60,000 bases of DNA from Membranipora membranacea (Eukaryota > Bryozoa > Gymnolaemata > Cheilostomatida > Membraniporidae), in NCBI GenBank assembly GCA_914767715.1, contig OU612065.1, positions 11,968,001 to 12,028,000 of the forward strand, given 5' to 3'. The notes beneath the pieces were generated by a model. The model did not search any database. It was not told where the DNA came from and was given only the letters and a program-made list of their open reading frames with translations. Positions 1 to 14,000 of the stretch are shown piece by piece; positions within the stretch are counted from its first letter, which is position 1; every line of letters starts with the position of its first letter. A program made the position numbers and the translations under genes.

Positions 1-1204
1 TTCCAACAACATTCTTCATGAAATTTAAAAAAATAATATACCTATAAGACCTAGTGTAAATTGCCCATAAGATATTCAAGTGCTCCCTAGAGCTAACCTA
101 CATAAGGTATGTGTGGATTGCAGTTTCCGTTTTCAATTTTCTGATGATGAAATTAAGCTTCAGACTCTGCATACCAAAGGAGTGTTTCCTGTATGAATCA
201 AAATGAAATACTGTTTGGTCTGCATCAGCTGTTGGTTGTGAGTTTAAACAGATGGTTAGCCAGTACAAGTCTATTTGATCCGATTAGATACCAAATAATA
301 GATGAACTCTGTCAACCTGGAAAATAATATAACAAGATTATGTAATAACAATTGTCAAATAGTTTTCATCATAAAAATATTAAAAGCAATTTATTTGTTG
401 ATTTATGGTCAACATCTGACTGAGGTGTTTTTTTTAACTTTTTTATTTGGCCGACAATATCATTTGGACGGATGTTTTCGATAACGTGCCAAAGAATTTG
501 AGGCAAAATTTGGGGGAAAAAAAGAGAGAAAATGTTAATGTTTTGTGATTGTTACAAAAATGGACTCAGTCTGACTGCAGTCAACAACTCAACTTCAATA
601 TTCCAATTTTGTTTTGTGGTAATGTGACAGAAACTCGGAAGAAATAGGGGAAAATGTATTCAGGGCAGTGGTCTATGTAAGCTGTTTTCAGCAACAAATT
701 GTTATCTGTTTATTTGCAAGCCAAATAGAGGCTACACTATTTCGAGAAGGGTTTTAAAAATTGACATAAAATTCTTATGAGCAATTTTCAACCCAGTTAA
801 CTTATTGAGGTTATAATCAAAGAATATTATTTAAAATACCTTTCACCACTTTTCAGTTTGAACTTTTGTTACAACCCCTTCTAGTAAGATCCTGAGGCAC
901 CTGGTGTTATTCATGCTATTCTTCAACCTTATTTACAGGTGATGTGAGCATCACAAATCAATATATTGTTGACAGCGTACGTTGAAGAGAATTTCATAAA
1001 TGGTGTTGCAACAGTGATCTTAGTGAAATTAAAATCTGTAGTATTTGGCCCTCTTTTTTCAATTCATCTTCGATGCAACACAAACCTTTTGATACTGTGA
1101 CACACGTTGTAATTCCCTTGCGTTCTCTGATTTCTCAAACATATGGAGTATTCACACCGTCTTGTAATTTCAATACTGTATTCTGTATCTTCTGTATTTT
1201 ATAG
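1..1204. other. No gene supported; probably upstream intron of the scaffold gene
   Basis: I see no exon I can defend here. The first clear exon (1205) begins behind an acceptor (tatag) and needs two bases from an earlier exon to complete its first codon, so this stretch is most likely intron and the 5' exons of the gene lie before the window. The short open frame at 302-484 has no splice or protein signal. Confidence 0.5.
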
Positions 1205-2068
1205 ACAGCTCACAAAGGATTACACAGACAGCCACCATCGTGTCCTCTCCAGGCAGTCATCTTTGGATAGAAACGCTAACCCTGTTTGCCCAATATGTGT
1301 GGACGTGGAAATCTTACCTGACCTGCCGACATCCTCTGGTCCTCTGACCTCAGGTGCCATCAGGCAGCAGGCTTGTTCAGAATGTGAGAGAATCGTCTGT
1401 AAAGACTGTGGGTCTTATGAGCTCAGCACAAAGACCAAGGTATGAAATACTAAAAATTGAGGTACATTCAAAATAGTATAGTTTATGGTTGTGGGGACTT
1501 GTAACAAAAAACTTGTATCATAAATTGTATATGTTACAATCATTTTATTCTGGCTGCTTTCAGGATTTTAGCCACAATTCCTGATGACTGTTTTTGCAGC
1601 TCCATCAATTTAATTATTTTTGAAAAGGCTGCTAGCCTTGTCACATGGCCCAATGTGTCACAGGGCTTAGATGTTGCCATTTCTCTGTAAACAAGCAAAT
1701 CGCCGCATACTGAGTTTGTATACTAACTATACTGTTAATAAGAATGAGCTTATTTCACTTGGCGGTTCCAAATATTTCATCCTAAATCCCAAAACGAGGC
1801 TAGATTGCTGTTCAAGACTGGAATAACTTGGCGAGGTTATAAAACTTCAAAATGATGTTTTGCCATTGATATCAAACTGAAAAATACCATGTGTATGCAG
1901 TACTGCTGGTCAAACTGATAATATCATCTGATCTGCTGTCTCTAGTCTACCCGGTATGAATGAGTGATTGTATTTTTACAGTTTCAGGTCTGGATCTGCA
2001 CAGTGTGTAACAAAAGAAAGAAAGTCATGCTAAATTCACAATTCCAAAATATTCAGGCTCAGAGTCGG
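1205..2068 (+). other. FYVE-like zinc finger exons of the scaffold gene
   Basis: Exons 1205-1439 and 1988-2068 join in phase 0 and encode four Cys-x2-Cys pairs: CPIC, CSEC, CKDC and, after the intron, CTVC in the context VWICTVCNKRKK. Spacing and the Trp-Ile-Cys element match the FYVE-type finger of RIM, Piccolo and Fife, which in RIM works with a flanking helix to bind Rab3 and Munc13. Only about 25 residues precede the first cysteine here, so the flanking helix would have to come from upstream exons. The second exon could instead start at 1982, adding Phe-Gln, because two acceptors lie six bases apart. Confidence 0.8.
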
Positions 2069-5000
2069 GTGAGTGAACCGTAGAATAAATGATGTATGTT
2101 TTACCATAGACACTTTTAAGTGATCTTTTTTGTAAAATAGTTTATCTGAATAATATTTATTAAGAAGTATAATACTGATTTGAATCAAAATTGTAAATTC
2201 CAGTGAGTCGTTGGTCGATTGATCGATTTAACTATATTGTGGTATATTATATTATTACCAATTTGTTGATATTTTCATAGACTCATCATGAAATAATAGC
2301 TCTTCTGCAGGTGATCATTTTCATACAAATCCCAGTTAACCTTTTTGGAATTGTCAGACCATTTTCTTTTAAAATGTATTTTCAGTTCTACACCATCCAG
2401 TATATCAGGGACATTGTCTCTGTCAATTGTCTATCAAAAACACAGTTTCTTCTTCAGACATTAATGCTTTTAACCCATTTGATTTTATCTTCTCATGGTT
2501 GTTATTTTATTTTATTTCTGATAATTCTGCAGGCCGACTCCTACCACCCCTCTCTAACATGGCTCAACCCCCCTAATGAATACAGCCATGAATACCGATA
2601 CCGCATGGTAATTGCTAATAGCACCCTATTATTTCTGCACTTTAGAGGGGTAGCAGCCAACGCTTTCTTGGAATACAAGCATGATACAAGTAGTCAATAT
2701 GGAAAGCTCTGACTGGCTTTGATTTATTTTACGCTATCACATTTCTGTACCCTAGATGATCCAGCTGTGCCGAATACCAGATAGTGCACTGCTGGCAATC
2801 CTAGCGCAAAATTCTATCAGCCGATGGTTTAAATACGTGCACAGTATTATGATGCTTGATGTTGGTCAATTTTAAACACAACCATTTTTTGCAATCCTGG
2901 GTGTCCCTTTTGAGATATTACCCAAGATTATTTGAGAAAACACCACTGCTCTAATGCCAACGAATGCATCAGTAGAATTTATTTATTCAATGATTTGAGT
3001 TTAGGGATGTTGTATGTGCTCAGTCACACTTTGTCTTCCTATCTATTTGGGTTGTAGAACTTGAGGGATATTTTGTGTGGCAGCGACATATAGCAGTTTT
3101 TGCCTTGCCTGATTACTAATACCTGTGGAAGGGGTCCTGTAAGAGTGAGCCTTCACATTGTCACATACATGAGGAGATAACGATTTTCTGTCTGATTTCT
3201 TAGGCAGAAGACAGAGACAGCTCTCTGATTACAGAGACACATCACACTCCTCATGAAGAAGAGCAGCTCAGTAGTGCTAATGCCAGTGCAAGTGTTCAAA
3301 GACCTAACTTTCTACAAATATCAGACGCAGATTTCTTTGGTGCAGCCCCACTTTCACAAAGCTCAACTTCATCTTCAACTTCTCCTGGCAGTAAGAAGCC
3401 GCGAGGGATTGTCAGCAACGTAATATCTCGTCTTAGAGATGGTGCATACATATCCGATTACCGAGAACCCAACACACATGACAATTTAAAAATGACTGAA
3501 TTTGAGAGTAATCCTGACACATCTGTTGATACTCATGACTGTGGCGATGATATCAGCCACAAAGGTGACGATGATATCAGCCACACAGGTGACATAACTC
3601 AACAGAGAATCCAGCCGCCTGGATACAATGAGAGCAATGTCAGACAATCTACTGACTTTGTTCCGCACATCGAAGGTCAGCAGAGTTCTCCATTCAACTC
3701 ACAATACAACCAACTGGAGCGCCATCAACCACTACACAGGCTCCACAGCACTGGTCATGATAATACAAGAAGGCAGCTCTCGGGAATCTTTGACTCACAC
3801 GATGGAAGTATAGATGGATTACCTCATCATGATCGCTCTCCACCACATAAACATAGAGATTCCTACAGACATGATGTAACTAATGACTATTACCTGTCAG
3901 AGGAGGAAGAGCTAGCTATGATAGCCCATCAATCTCGACACTCAAGCCATCATAATCAGAGGTAAAAAAATGAACATTTGCGAAATCATTCCTCCTTACA
4001 ACCTGAATCGCAGACAGATTTTTTCATAATTTTAAAATACTTCGATAGTAATCATCATATGTTTTTTTATATACCAGGTTGGCGTTGTTAGGTTTCTTTG
4101 GTCACAACATGCATATCGAAGATTTAATAGATGAATTTTGGGTCTTTTGCTTCTTATCTTTATTTGTTTGAGGTTCGAGGCAGTTGAGTTCTCAGCGATG
4201 TCTATTACCTTCATGTAGAGTCTCCGGAGTTCAGTTGTTACTCGGGTATATTTGTACCAGATTATTGAGAATTTGCTTGCTGGTTGCGCAATTACCTGGG
4301 GAGCCTCTAAGAGGGTCATATTGCCAGGTGGTTATGCAGCTTGCGCTGGTGAAGCAAGATCAATGCACGGGGCACTATATATATGCTGCTGGCCATCGGT
4401 GCATTGTGATCAAGGAGATAGTACATAATATAGTTGTTATAAGTGGGGAGATTTACAACCCATCAAAACCATTAGCATTGGTGTAAGGCCTGCATGCTCT
4501 TCTTGTTCATGTTGCCTTTAATTCGCCGACAGAAAATTGATGTCGTGAGGAGAAGTTAGGCATTAAATCATTGCTGCCAAGTAAAATAGGCTATTTAGTT
4601 AGATACCGGTATAGAAAACTCAGATTATTTGTAAGCGAATCAATGAGGAGCAGCAACAGCAGCAGAAGCAGCAGCTCTTTATTTTTGTCAGGCTCTACTT
4701 TTTCGTCAGACCAGACTAAGCTCATAGCTGGCAATCTCTATTTTTACCCTTGGTTACTAAGATGACAAGCAAATCGCTGTTCAAGAAACTTTTTGACGAT
4801 CTGAAAACTACCATCTCACAATCGTCACCCTACCTTAATTTCAGGTATTTAACCCACCAAGGCACTGTAGACCTGGATACTGTGATACTGTGACTAAGAA
4901 CACAGAATGACCTTCTGTGTACAACTTTTTTACAGTGCCATGCCTAAGAATCCATTTCTTTTTCAAAAAACCAGCAGCTGACATTTTCTAGTAATGTCAG

Positions 5001-8000
5001 ATACAGCTCTTGTTGTGCAGTACTGTATTTTGGGAGTGTTTTGTTTGGCTGGTATGGATACTGCAGAGACAGTAGATAGACTATCTATGGTCCTCGGCTA
5101 TTGGTTACCTACATGCTGCTGGAGGAAAGGCAATCACTGTGATTGATCATCTGCACACACTTATCCCAGATTTTATATGGTTTTGAGTACCTCTCACAGC
5201 TTATGTATGTGTTTGCAGATCGGACTCAGTATTACGTTGTCTGCTATATTGTCATTTTTTGTTTTACTTGGCCGCTCATCCAGTTCCTAAGATAATATTG
5301 CCAAAGATTATAAATACATTGATATTGCTCATCATGTGATGCAGGCATCTAATGGGTTTTGCCGAACATCATTTTGTGCTTGTTGGCAAACCTTGAACGA
5401 AGTATAGCCTGGGGTGGCTAAATTCAAAATGGGTTGTACTTATTCAGAACATCAATATCTTTCCAAAGAGAGGCGACTTTACAGAAAGCAATTATTACGA
5501 GAGTATTACAGCATTTTTGCGTAAGTTTTGGTTGAAACTTCCTTCAATCCATGGTGACTGCTGACTTTGCGCATTCGATTTATTAGTGACTAGCTCAGAC
5601 AAACCATTTGTTATGGTTAGTTCAGCTTTCTATGAATTCATTATGTACCTGTCCTTTGGTGTTATCTTTTACGGTATGGTGGTTGTAACTTTCTCACCAC
5701 ATCATGCCACCAATATTTTCTCAATGTTTGGGTCTGTTAGGTATGTTTCCAGCTGCGTCAGCGTCAGACCGCTGTTACTCCTTGATCAGACTTTTGGAAT
5801 CAAGTTATAAATAACTGTGCACTATGCAGTATAATTTTTGTGTGTGAACTTTTATGGTTCATGATAAGGTGACTTATTTTGGGACTGAATTGCAATATTT
5901 CACACGATCCCCTATGATGTCGAATCTTGAATTTCAGTAATGAACATGACCGAGGCAGCAGCAGCGAGGATAGAGGGGATTATCACACATTGGAGGAGGA
6001 GGAGGAGGAGGAGGTAGATGAGGAGTATGAGGATCACATGATACAAGGATCGAGAAGTTATCATCCCACACATGAGTGGTCTCCCCCTGTAGCTGACCTG
6101 TCCCCTATAGAGGATGTTCCTCTAACTATGGAACTGGAGGCTGAAGCTGAGTGGCTTGCCTACCAAAGAAATGGTGAGGGTGGTAATGAAAGGTTTGTGT
6201 CATGTAAATGACATCAATCCTCAAGACTTAAATGAGGTGGTCATCTTTTTCAGCGCACCTAATTGACACTTTGTGGGCAGCGGGCACTACGGATAGTCGC
6301 CGGGGGGCCGTCGGGCGGGGCAAAGTCTGGGGGCCAAGACTACGGAAAGTCATAAATAATGCTTGCAATACAGAAGCTGCCTTAATTTTAATAGGTTACC
6401 ATAAATTAGAGCCAATGTGCTATAATTAAACCAAATTACCATTTAAAACATCATGCTAACTGGTGTTTATTTTTTAATTCAATCAGTGTTCATGTAGTCT
6501 GGCAGTTCACATGTGCTAGACAAAAGGTTTGATGCCTCTAGACTATTTTTACTGTCAACTAAACTTTTACAGCCACAATCAGTTAGCTAATAGCTATTTC
6601 AGAAGTTCATCGATTACCTATAAAACTTGTTTTCAAGTTCTGTCTTCATTACAATATCAAATATTGATAATTATTAGCCGCAAATTGTAAGATAAGTAGA
6701 ATAGCTATTTTAGGCTGCGCCATAGGGCCTGCCTCATCGCTGCAAAGCCCACCAATAAGCCTGTTTTGTCAAGTGGAAAAAATTCACGTCATGACCACTA
6801 TTGACATTCTCCTATTGATCTGTCGAGCTATTCAAAAAGTGAACCGCCAACCACCCCCAACTGTTACAATCAGTTGATGTTGTTGTGTTGACATCTGTAT
6901 TGTTGTCAGGTGACTTATTAGCAGCTGCTGTATGTCACAATGTACTGGCTGCTGTCATTGGACCTATTGACACTTGGTCAAACTGTGAATAAGAATAAGA
7001 GCACTGACTGTTAGATTGATTTTTATTATTATCGTCAGGTGGGAGTTTGCTTTACTTTGCTTTACTCAGGCCCAGCTCAGTCTGTACAGTTTTCCTCGTT
7101 TCCTGTTATTGGTTTGTAATTGCTGAAATTTTTGTTCATTCATGCATGTTCACACTTCACATCCTCGTATCTGGAACCAGACCTAGACCTAGTTAGGACT
7201 TGCCACAGGTTGGCGTTAAATGCAGACATCCTGTGCGTATATCCAATAATGTGGATTGGGTACGAATGCAATCTTTGTCATTTAGGAGTTCTTTGTTTTA
7301 AACTACTATGCAATGCTGTCTTGCCCAACTCGAAGGCTCAAGCTAGTTCATCCCTATCTAGTACAATTGAGTTTCATCGAACATTGCGTATTAGAAATAG
7401 GGCTGACGTTTCGTGTGAGAGTAGGGAGCACAACTGATTTTGCCACCCGATAAAACAGTTTAGGTTACAACGCCTCCCATTTGTATTCAATGATGATAAT
7501 GTTGTGAATTGGTTTTTTTAATGTTCGCAAACTTGGTTGTAGGTAAAATGAAACGAAATAATACAGGCAGCACGGACTCTGAGGCAGATTGTTTGATTCC
7601 ACGTATGAGACCAGGAAGTAGAGGAGAGAAAGGTAGCAGAGTGAGGGCACTCTCGGCTGAGATAGAAGATCTAGTACATCATAGCTCTCTTGGTAAGTTC
7701 AGGCCAACTGTTTTCTGTATAATAAGTGTGTTGTTTGGTTACATAATGCTCCCTACAAAAAAGATGAAAAACTGGGGTGCATGTGTGAGGCAATATTTGT
7801 TTATATGGAATTAACACAAATAAAGCAATAACATGCTCTTTCCTTTGAATGTGCCATCAAATGGGTACCGTAGTCAGAAGTTGGTTGCTGCTAACTGAAT
7901 TCGAAACAGTGAGCATTAGATGCGCCAGAACTGTTGGGTGCATGCTGACTTCTCCTCCAATGATAATATTATTTAAGAATCTGAAAATAGCCAAGCATAG

Positions 8001-11000
8001 CTGCTAAATTTAGGATTGTACGGTAAAATTAGACTGAATGGGTCACTCAATGTAAACATAAACTGGCTGTCACTAAACCCTAAGTTGATTTTTTAGATGT
8101 TGTTCAAGAACATTCTAATGAGGGCAACTCATCTATGCCTATTACCGGTGTCGGTGGATTGCCAGACCAGGTAAGCGAAGAAAGAGACAAAGATAGTCAG
8201 ACTTCGACCGTCGAATCAGGGTATGAATCACAGTCTAGGGATCAAAGTTCTACATCAACATATATTGTTAGAGCAGCGCCTCCCAATCCACTGCCAAGGC
8301 CTGCACAAAGAAGAGAAAAAGAGGAAACCATCGGCAGAGTTAAATCTATAGTCAGTACATTTGAGAATCCTACGCTAGAACCAGACATCACTGAGGTAAT
8401 TATATGTGCTGCTTGATTGATCAGAAAAAAAATGAGACATTCTTGTAAATGTATACTATTTGGAGTTGCTCTTCCAAATTATCGAATAGTTGCTGACATT
8501 CGACCAAGGTTGACTAGAATTAGTCAGTTGAATATTAACAAGCGGTTTCTGGGTATTTTCTCACATATTTTTACTAATTCACAGTGTAAATAATATCTAT
8601 TTGGATGTGTCATCCTTTGAGACAGGTTTTCAGTGCCAGAAGTTATGAATATTGATTATTTTAGTGGACCATCGACTTTGTGGTGTGAAATCCTTTGAAG
8701 TTATTATTCTTCACATCCCTCTCAAGTCATCTGCGGCAAGCTGAGAAATCACTTAACAAATTTTTCACAAACTTTTCAATTACGTGCAAATGCTGCATAT
8801 AAATCAACCATTCAAGGTGATTTTACTTACTCACACACTTTTCTGATTGGCTATTGGTGTTTTAACTTTGTATAACAACAGTATAGAAACATTTTTCTCA
8901 AATCATCAAGTCTTCGTGTCTTTTGTTGCAGAATAAAACTGAACACTTAAATTCGAAAACAGGACTAAATTTTGACAGACAACTCTCCTTTCAAGGTTGG
9001 TTAATGTGATTTTTTATATGATATATTGTGTGAATAACTGTCAAAATCAAATTGTTTGACCCATTGGATTAGCTAAGCATATAAGTGACTGGGCTATAAA
9101 TTCTGGACATAAGATGGATGAACCTCCATATGCAGCGAATGGGACTTTATTTATATGGTGTAAATCCATGCTTGAGTTGGTTACAAACCCAGTTGTACAA
9201 TGCTGCTAGCAGTTGATAGGTGGCATTGATGATAGAAAACCTCCTACGCAGCAAGCACCCCCGCACTGTCATTGCCAGGCACTTTTAAATTTTGCTTAGT
9301 TTATAGCAAAGGTACTGATATGCTAAGTACTCAATGGCACTCAAAACTTTGCTCATCCATTTTTCTAGACGACCCATCAGTGGATTATGGTACAGATTTT
9401 GAGGATGGAGTACCTGTAGTTGCAGAAGGGACAACATTCAACATCCATGGTGGGCGAGATATGTTTGCGAAGCGGAGCCCCGTTAAGACATCGGAACATG
9501 GCAAACCACCAATCGCAAAGAAACCAAGTGTAGAAAAGATGAGAGCAAGGAGTCTACAACGTCAACCAACACTGGATCAATCCAGGTAAGTTATGGCCGG
9601 CAAATCATTTGGTTTATGACTGCTATATCATCTAATATTTACCCTAAGCATATTTTTCCTTTATTTCAGAGAGGTTCATTCGGATGGTAACAAAGAGAAG
9701 GTTCAGCAGTCTCCTGTAGCTTTAGTTTCCACTGATGTAAAATCACCCGCAAAGTCACATAATGGGAGAGCTCAGAGACCAACTCTAATCGAGTTAGAAA
9801 AGGTAAGGATGGATAACTTTTTTTTTGCCCCTATGTACCATAGTGCTTATACTGTAGTTCTTTTTATTTCTATTGCCTTTATGTTTATGTAATTTCATAT
9901 AAAAACTACCAAAACAGGGGGCTTATCAGATTAATGATGTCCCTGTTGCACTGGTTTATTGATTGTGAAGACAGTTATCAGGAGGGTAAAGATGCTGGGT
10001 TAATGCGATATGAGCCGTACAAGCCTAAACGTAAAACTTAATTTCCCGAGAATAAGATTGATGAATAGCTACTGCATCGCAACTTCCGGATAATTCGGCG
10101 GGAGGATACATGGCTTATCTTAATGCAGCACGATCAACCATGGAAAGGCAAAAGAAGTTAATTATCTCAGAATCTGAATGAAATAAATTAGAAAGAAAGT
10201 TTTGAACTGTGAGATTTGTCTTCTCATGACCAAAAGGTGCACAACTCAATACGTTAAAATAATTATTTCTCTTCCCAGAAAAATATGATTGTGTCAGGTC
10301 AGGTGAGACACAAAAGTGTTATATTTTCAAACAATTTGAGAGATAAGCTGAGTTTTTTTTTGGTCTGTGGTACTTTCAAAAAACGTTATCCGCCTATCAA
10401 TTTGTAGTTTCCCATCAAGCCTATAGGCCTAATCATAATATATGAAAAACAATGTAATTAATGTTTTTCCTGAACCAGCAAAAACATTGACCCCAGTTGC
10501 AAAATATGCATGCTTGTTTAATCAATACCGCATCACTCTTACAATATTGAAGAAGAAACTCAAGGTAGTATAAATGTTATTCACATTACTAATGTATGAC
10601 ACTGAATGTCAGAGTATGTGTGTACTGACTGCATGGTCTGTGTTCTACAGTATCTGTGTATTTGGATCTGAGTCTAATGTATCAATCACTTCTCACCCCT
10701 TCTTCATGTTACTCTCTTATACTAAAAAAAATTGAGAACTTGGTGTCATTATGTGTTTGTTGTCTGAGGGAGACACATAAAACAAACAGCTGTATGAAAA
10801 TATTAGTTTGATAAACATGATGAGAACCACTACCTGTGCTCTATGGTTGTCAGTGACACCAGTATGTCACCCAAATAAATATTATAGATAGTCTGAATCG
10901 CATGGCAGTTAGATTGCTAGTCTTCTCAAGGAACACTTCAAGGGACAAGTGGGTCTTTGATACATTCTCTTATCAATCGAGCAATTTGAAAATTGATAGT

Positions 11001-14000
11001 ATAGTTGATTTTTAGTAGTGATAAGTGAAGCAGGGTGCCTCTTGCCATGGTAGCGTTGTGGACTGTGGTCGCCTGTGTAATCCTGGGATAGCAATTACTC
11101 CTATTATAAGCTGAGATCACCATCAGTAAAGCTAATTACTATGCAGCGAGTGAATTAATAACTTTTTATCTAGTTTGCATGATGCTTGAAACACTTTCCA
11201 TTAGGGTTATGTAGATTGGATGTATAATGTATTTTATAATCTAGCAGCATTGTACTTGAAAGTGGATAAAATTGAATATTGCTACATAGTATTGGAGTGA
11301 CTGTCTCTTGGGACGTTTTATGTTCTAATATTTTTAGCCTGATGGGTTTTCGATCAACCTTTACATGCTCAGCTTTCTGTGTTACATTATTCATAAGCTG
11401 TCGCTATACAATGGCATATATTTGAACAGTCTATCCTTGGATTAGGTTTGGTGCTTAGGGATGTAAGTTTGATATTGACCTTCCTGTTTCTGTGGATATG
11501 AAGTTATTCGTCATACCTGTAAGGTAAGAAACTTGCTTTGACATGAAACAAAAGTGGTTTAGACACTTACAGCGATCACCATTGCGTTACATCTATACAT
11601 TGACCAATTGGTAAGTGTTACAGCATAATGAGAATTTCATTACAATATTTACCTTGACATACACTACACATATAAACATGTTTTCCAGGGATCATACATA
11701 TTAATTGGCTATATACAGAATTGCCATAGTGCATCTAGGATTCTAGGTTAACCAACTAGTCCTCAGATGTGTTCAATATTTTGATTTCCAGATAGACATA
11801 AACTACCTGTCAGTTGTCGGTGTTACCTTGTCATAAACGAGAGTTATTTTATTCACTGCGTATTGTATCTACATGAACGGAAATATGTTTCATTCATCCA
11901 AGTAGCAATGTACAGTAAGATGTCTGTTGGCTCGTTTGTATGTTTTTTATATCTTCACTATAGCGTAAATACATAGTTTTTACGCCTGTCACGACCGCTT
12001 TAGAAAGCCAATCATGTTTGTAATTTGATGATTGCTGGATCTCATATGTTTCTATTGATTGACAGTCAGCATGGTGTGAGTATATTGGAGAGTCCTGTGA
12101 TATCATAGAATACGTACGCGTTGTACATGGGATGTAAGGCTGTCATTTGGTAAAGACCTGTTTCGAAAATTTCTCATCTCAATTAGGACCATTCTGTAGA
12201 CCAGAATCTATTCAACATTTACACTCAAAACAGTGTCTCAATCTGATAAGAAGTTTGTGCTGAACATTGACAATTGGCGACAGTTAGTTGATTCTACCGA
12301 GTCAAATTTGAACTCGTGGTTGAAAGCAAAAATTCCAAAATGAATGTTGGATGAGCATTAGTTATTTCATGATCACCGGTGAGATTGTTGATTCATAATC
12401 CTGCTTGTAGCAGCTGTTTTGTATGTACTATTATCTAAATACACCCAGGGCTACTAGGTCAAATTAGGGGTCTCCTGTGTCACAAAATATCTTAATTGAA
12501 TTGGCCCCACTGGGATCGGCTGACAGATTTACCCAGAGGTGGTCAGCTCGTAACTGGGGCCAGTGACTTTTAAGAAGAGTGGCCTTCGGGGACTGCTTCA
12601 GATTTGGCTTCGGTCTGTTTACAAACAGGCCCAAATTAATATGACAGGTGCAGCTTTGTGCTTGGGGTGTAACATGCAGCAGAGGAGGATTTTTCCGTTT
12701 TTGCGTCATGGGTGGTAAAAAATTCGATGATTTTTATGTGGTAAGGTGCTGTGAAGTATATGTTTGTGTGCCAAGCATGAGTTATTCAGCAAGAAATGAC
12801 GTGTGCCCTGTTCAGTTAAGAGCACAGAGAATCAGACGATTGCACATCAAGAAAGCAGGCTTTCACATTTCTGAGCGAAGAAAATTTTATGAAATCAACA
12901 TTTCTGGATCAATATCAAATGAATGATAAATGAACTTGAGAGCGAACTAGTGCCATCGTGTTGTTTTCTGCAAACACTGATGTTTGAGTGAGGGCAGTTT
13001 AAGATGAGTGTCTGAACGAGATATATGAAAGTGCACCCGACCACAGTACAGCGCCCTATATGTATAGATGCACCAATATAATATCAAGCTTGAATCATAC
13101 AAGCCATTTGCTGGTCAGCATTACAATATGAATATATGCAAAAGTGATAATAATGCTTTAGCCAAAGAACAATAGTGGCTAATGATAAAGTTGGTTAACT
13201 TTTGACTTACAAACGAATTCCTAATCAGAAACCCATTGATGGGATCATGGGTTTTAATGACTAACTCTAATCTTTCGAATACTTGGTTTAATTTTTAAAC
13301 TGTTACAAAATTTACAGAATTATACGCCATAAAGAATTAACATCTGTCGGCTGTGGCATTGATGCTAGAACACCGTGAAAGTCAAGGTTGGTGAGAGGAC
13401 ATAGAAGTTCATTTCGATAGTTTTGCATAAAGCACAGCAGGTAAGGTGTTGAAGGGTTTTAGAGCAATAGACTTTAAAGCGGCACGGATGGTCAGTCAGC
13501 CATAAGAACTCATTACACGGAGCTGACTAGTCCTTTCTATCGTGTCACATCTCGGGTAATTTTATAGCTCAGTACAAAACTCCAGCCTTTTGTTTTCATA
13601 AGATGGTTATTTGTGCTTCGTGATAGATTTTGCTTAGTTTTCTCTCTGGTTTCCTGTGTCATTACCTTACCAATAATACTCTGATTATTGTCATAGTATC
13701 GACTCAATATTTTCTACTAGCTTCGTTTGATGGCAATGTCTATTTGTGATGCTGTGATATTATTCAAACATGAGATTTTGCAAAGGGATATCATTGTGCA
13801 CGTATATTTGTTCTATATGTCACTATGATTAGTTTGATTTTAAGAATGGGTTGACAGAAGTGGTTGAGTGCTGCTTGTGAGGTGAGTTTACATTTGGAGA
13901 GCTTGTGGATGAAGACTTTACCAAAGTTACATTATTCGATTGATTAATCAGATTTGACAGTATGCATGTTGATTCGTTTGCCACGGTGTGCCAGGTTTGC

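Noticed and set aside
6174-6192. Longer version of exon 5938-6173 ending at 6192
   Set aside because: The donor at 6193 would leave phase 2 and a stop in the next exon, whereas the donor at 6174 joins to 7543 in frame.
12648-12926. 92-codon open frame in the long intron
   Set aside because: No matching splice phase to the flanking exons, no protein similarity that I recognise, and a competing frame on the other strand.
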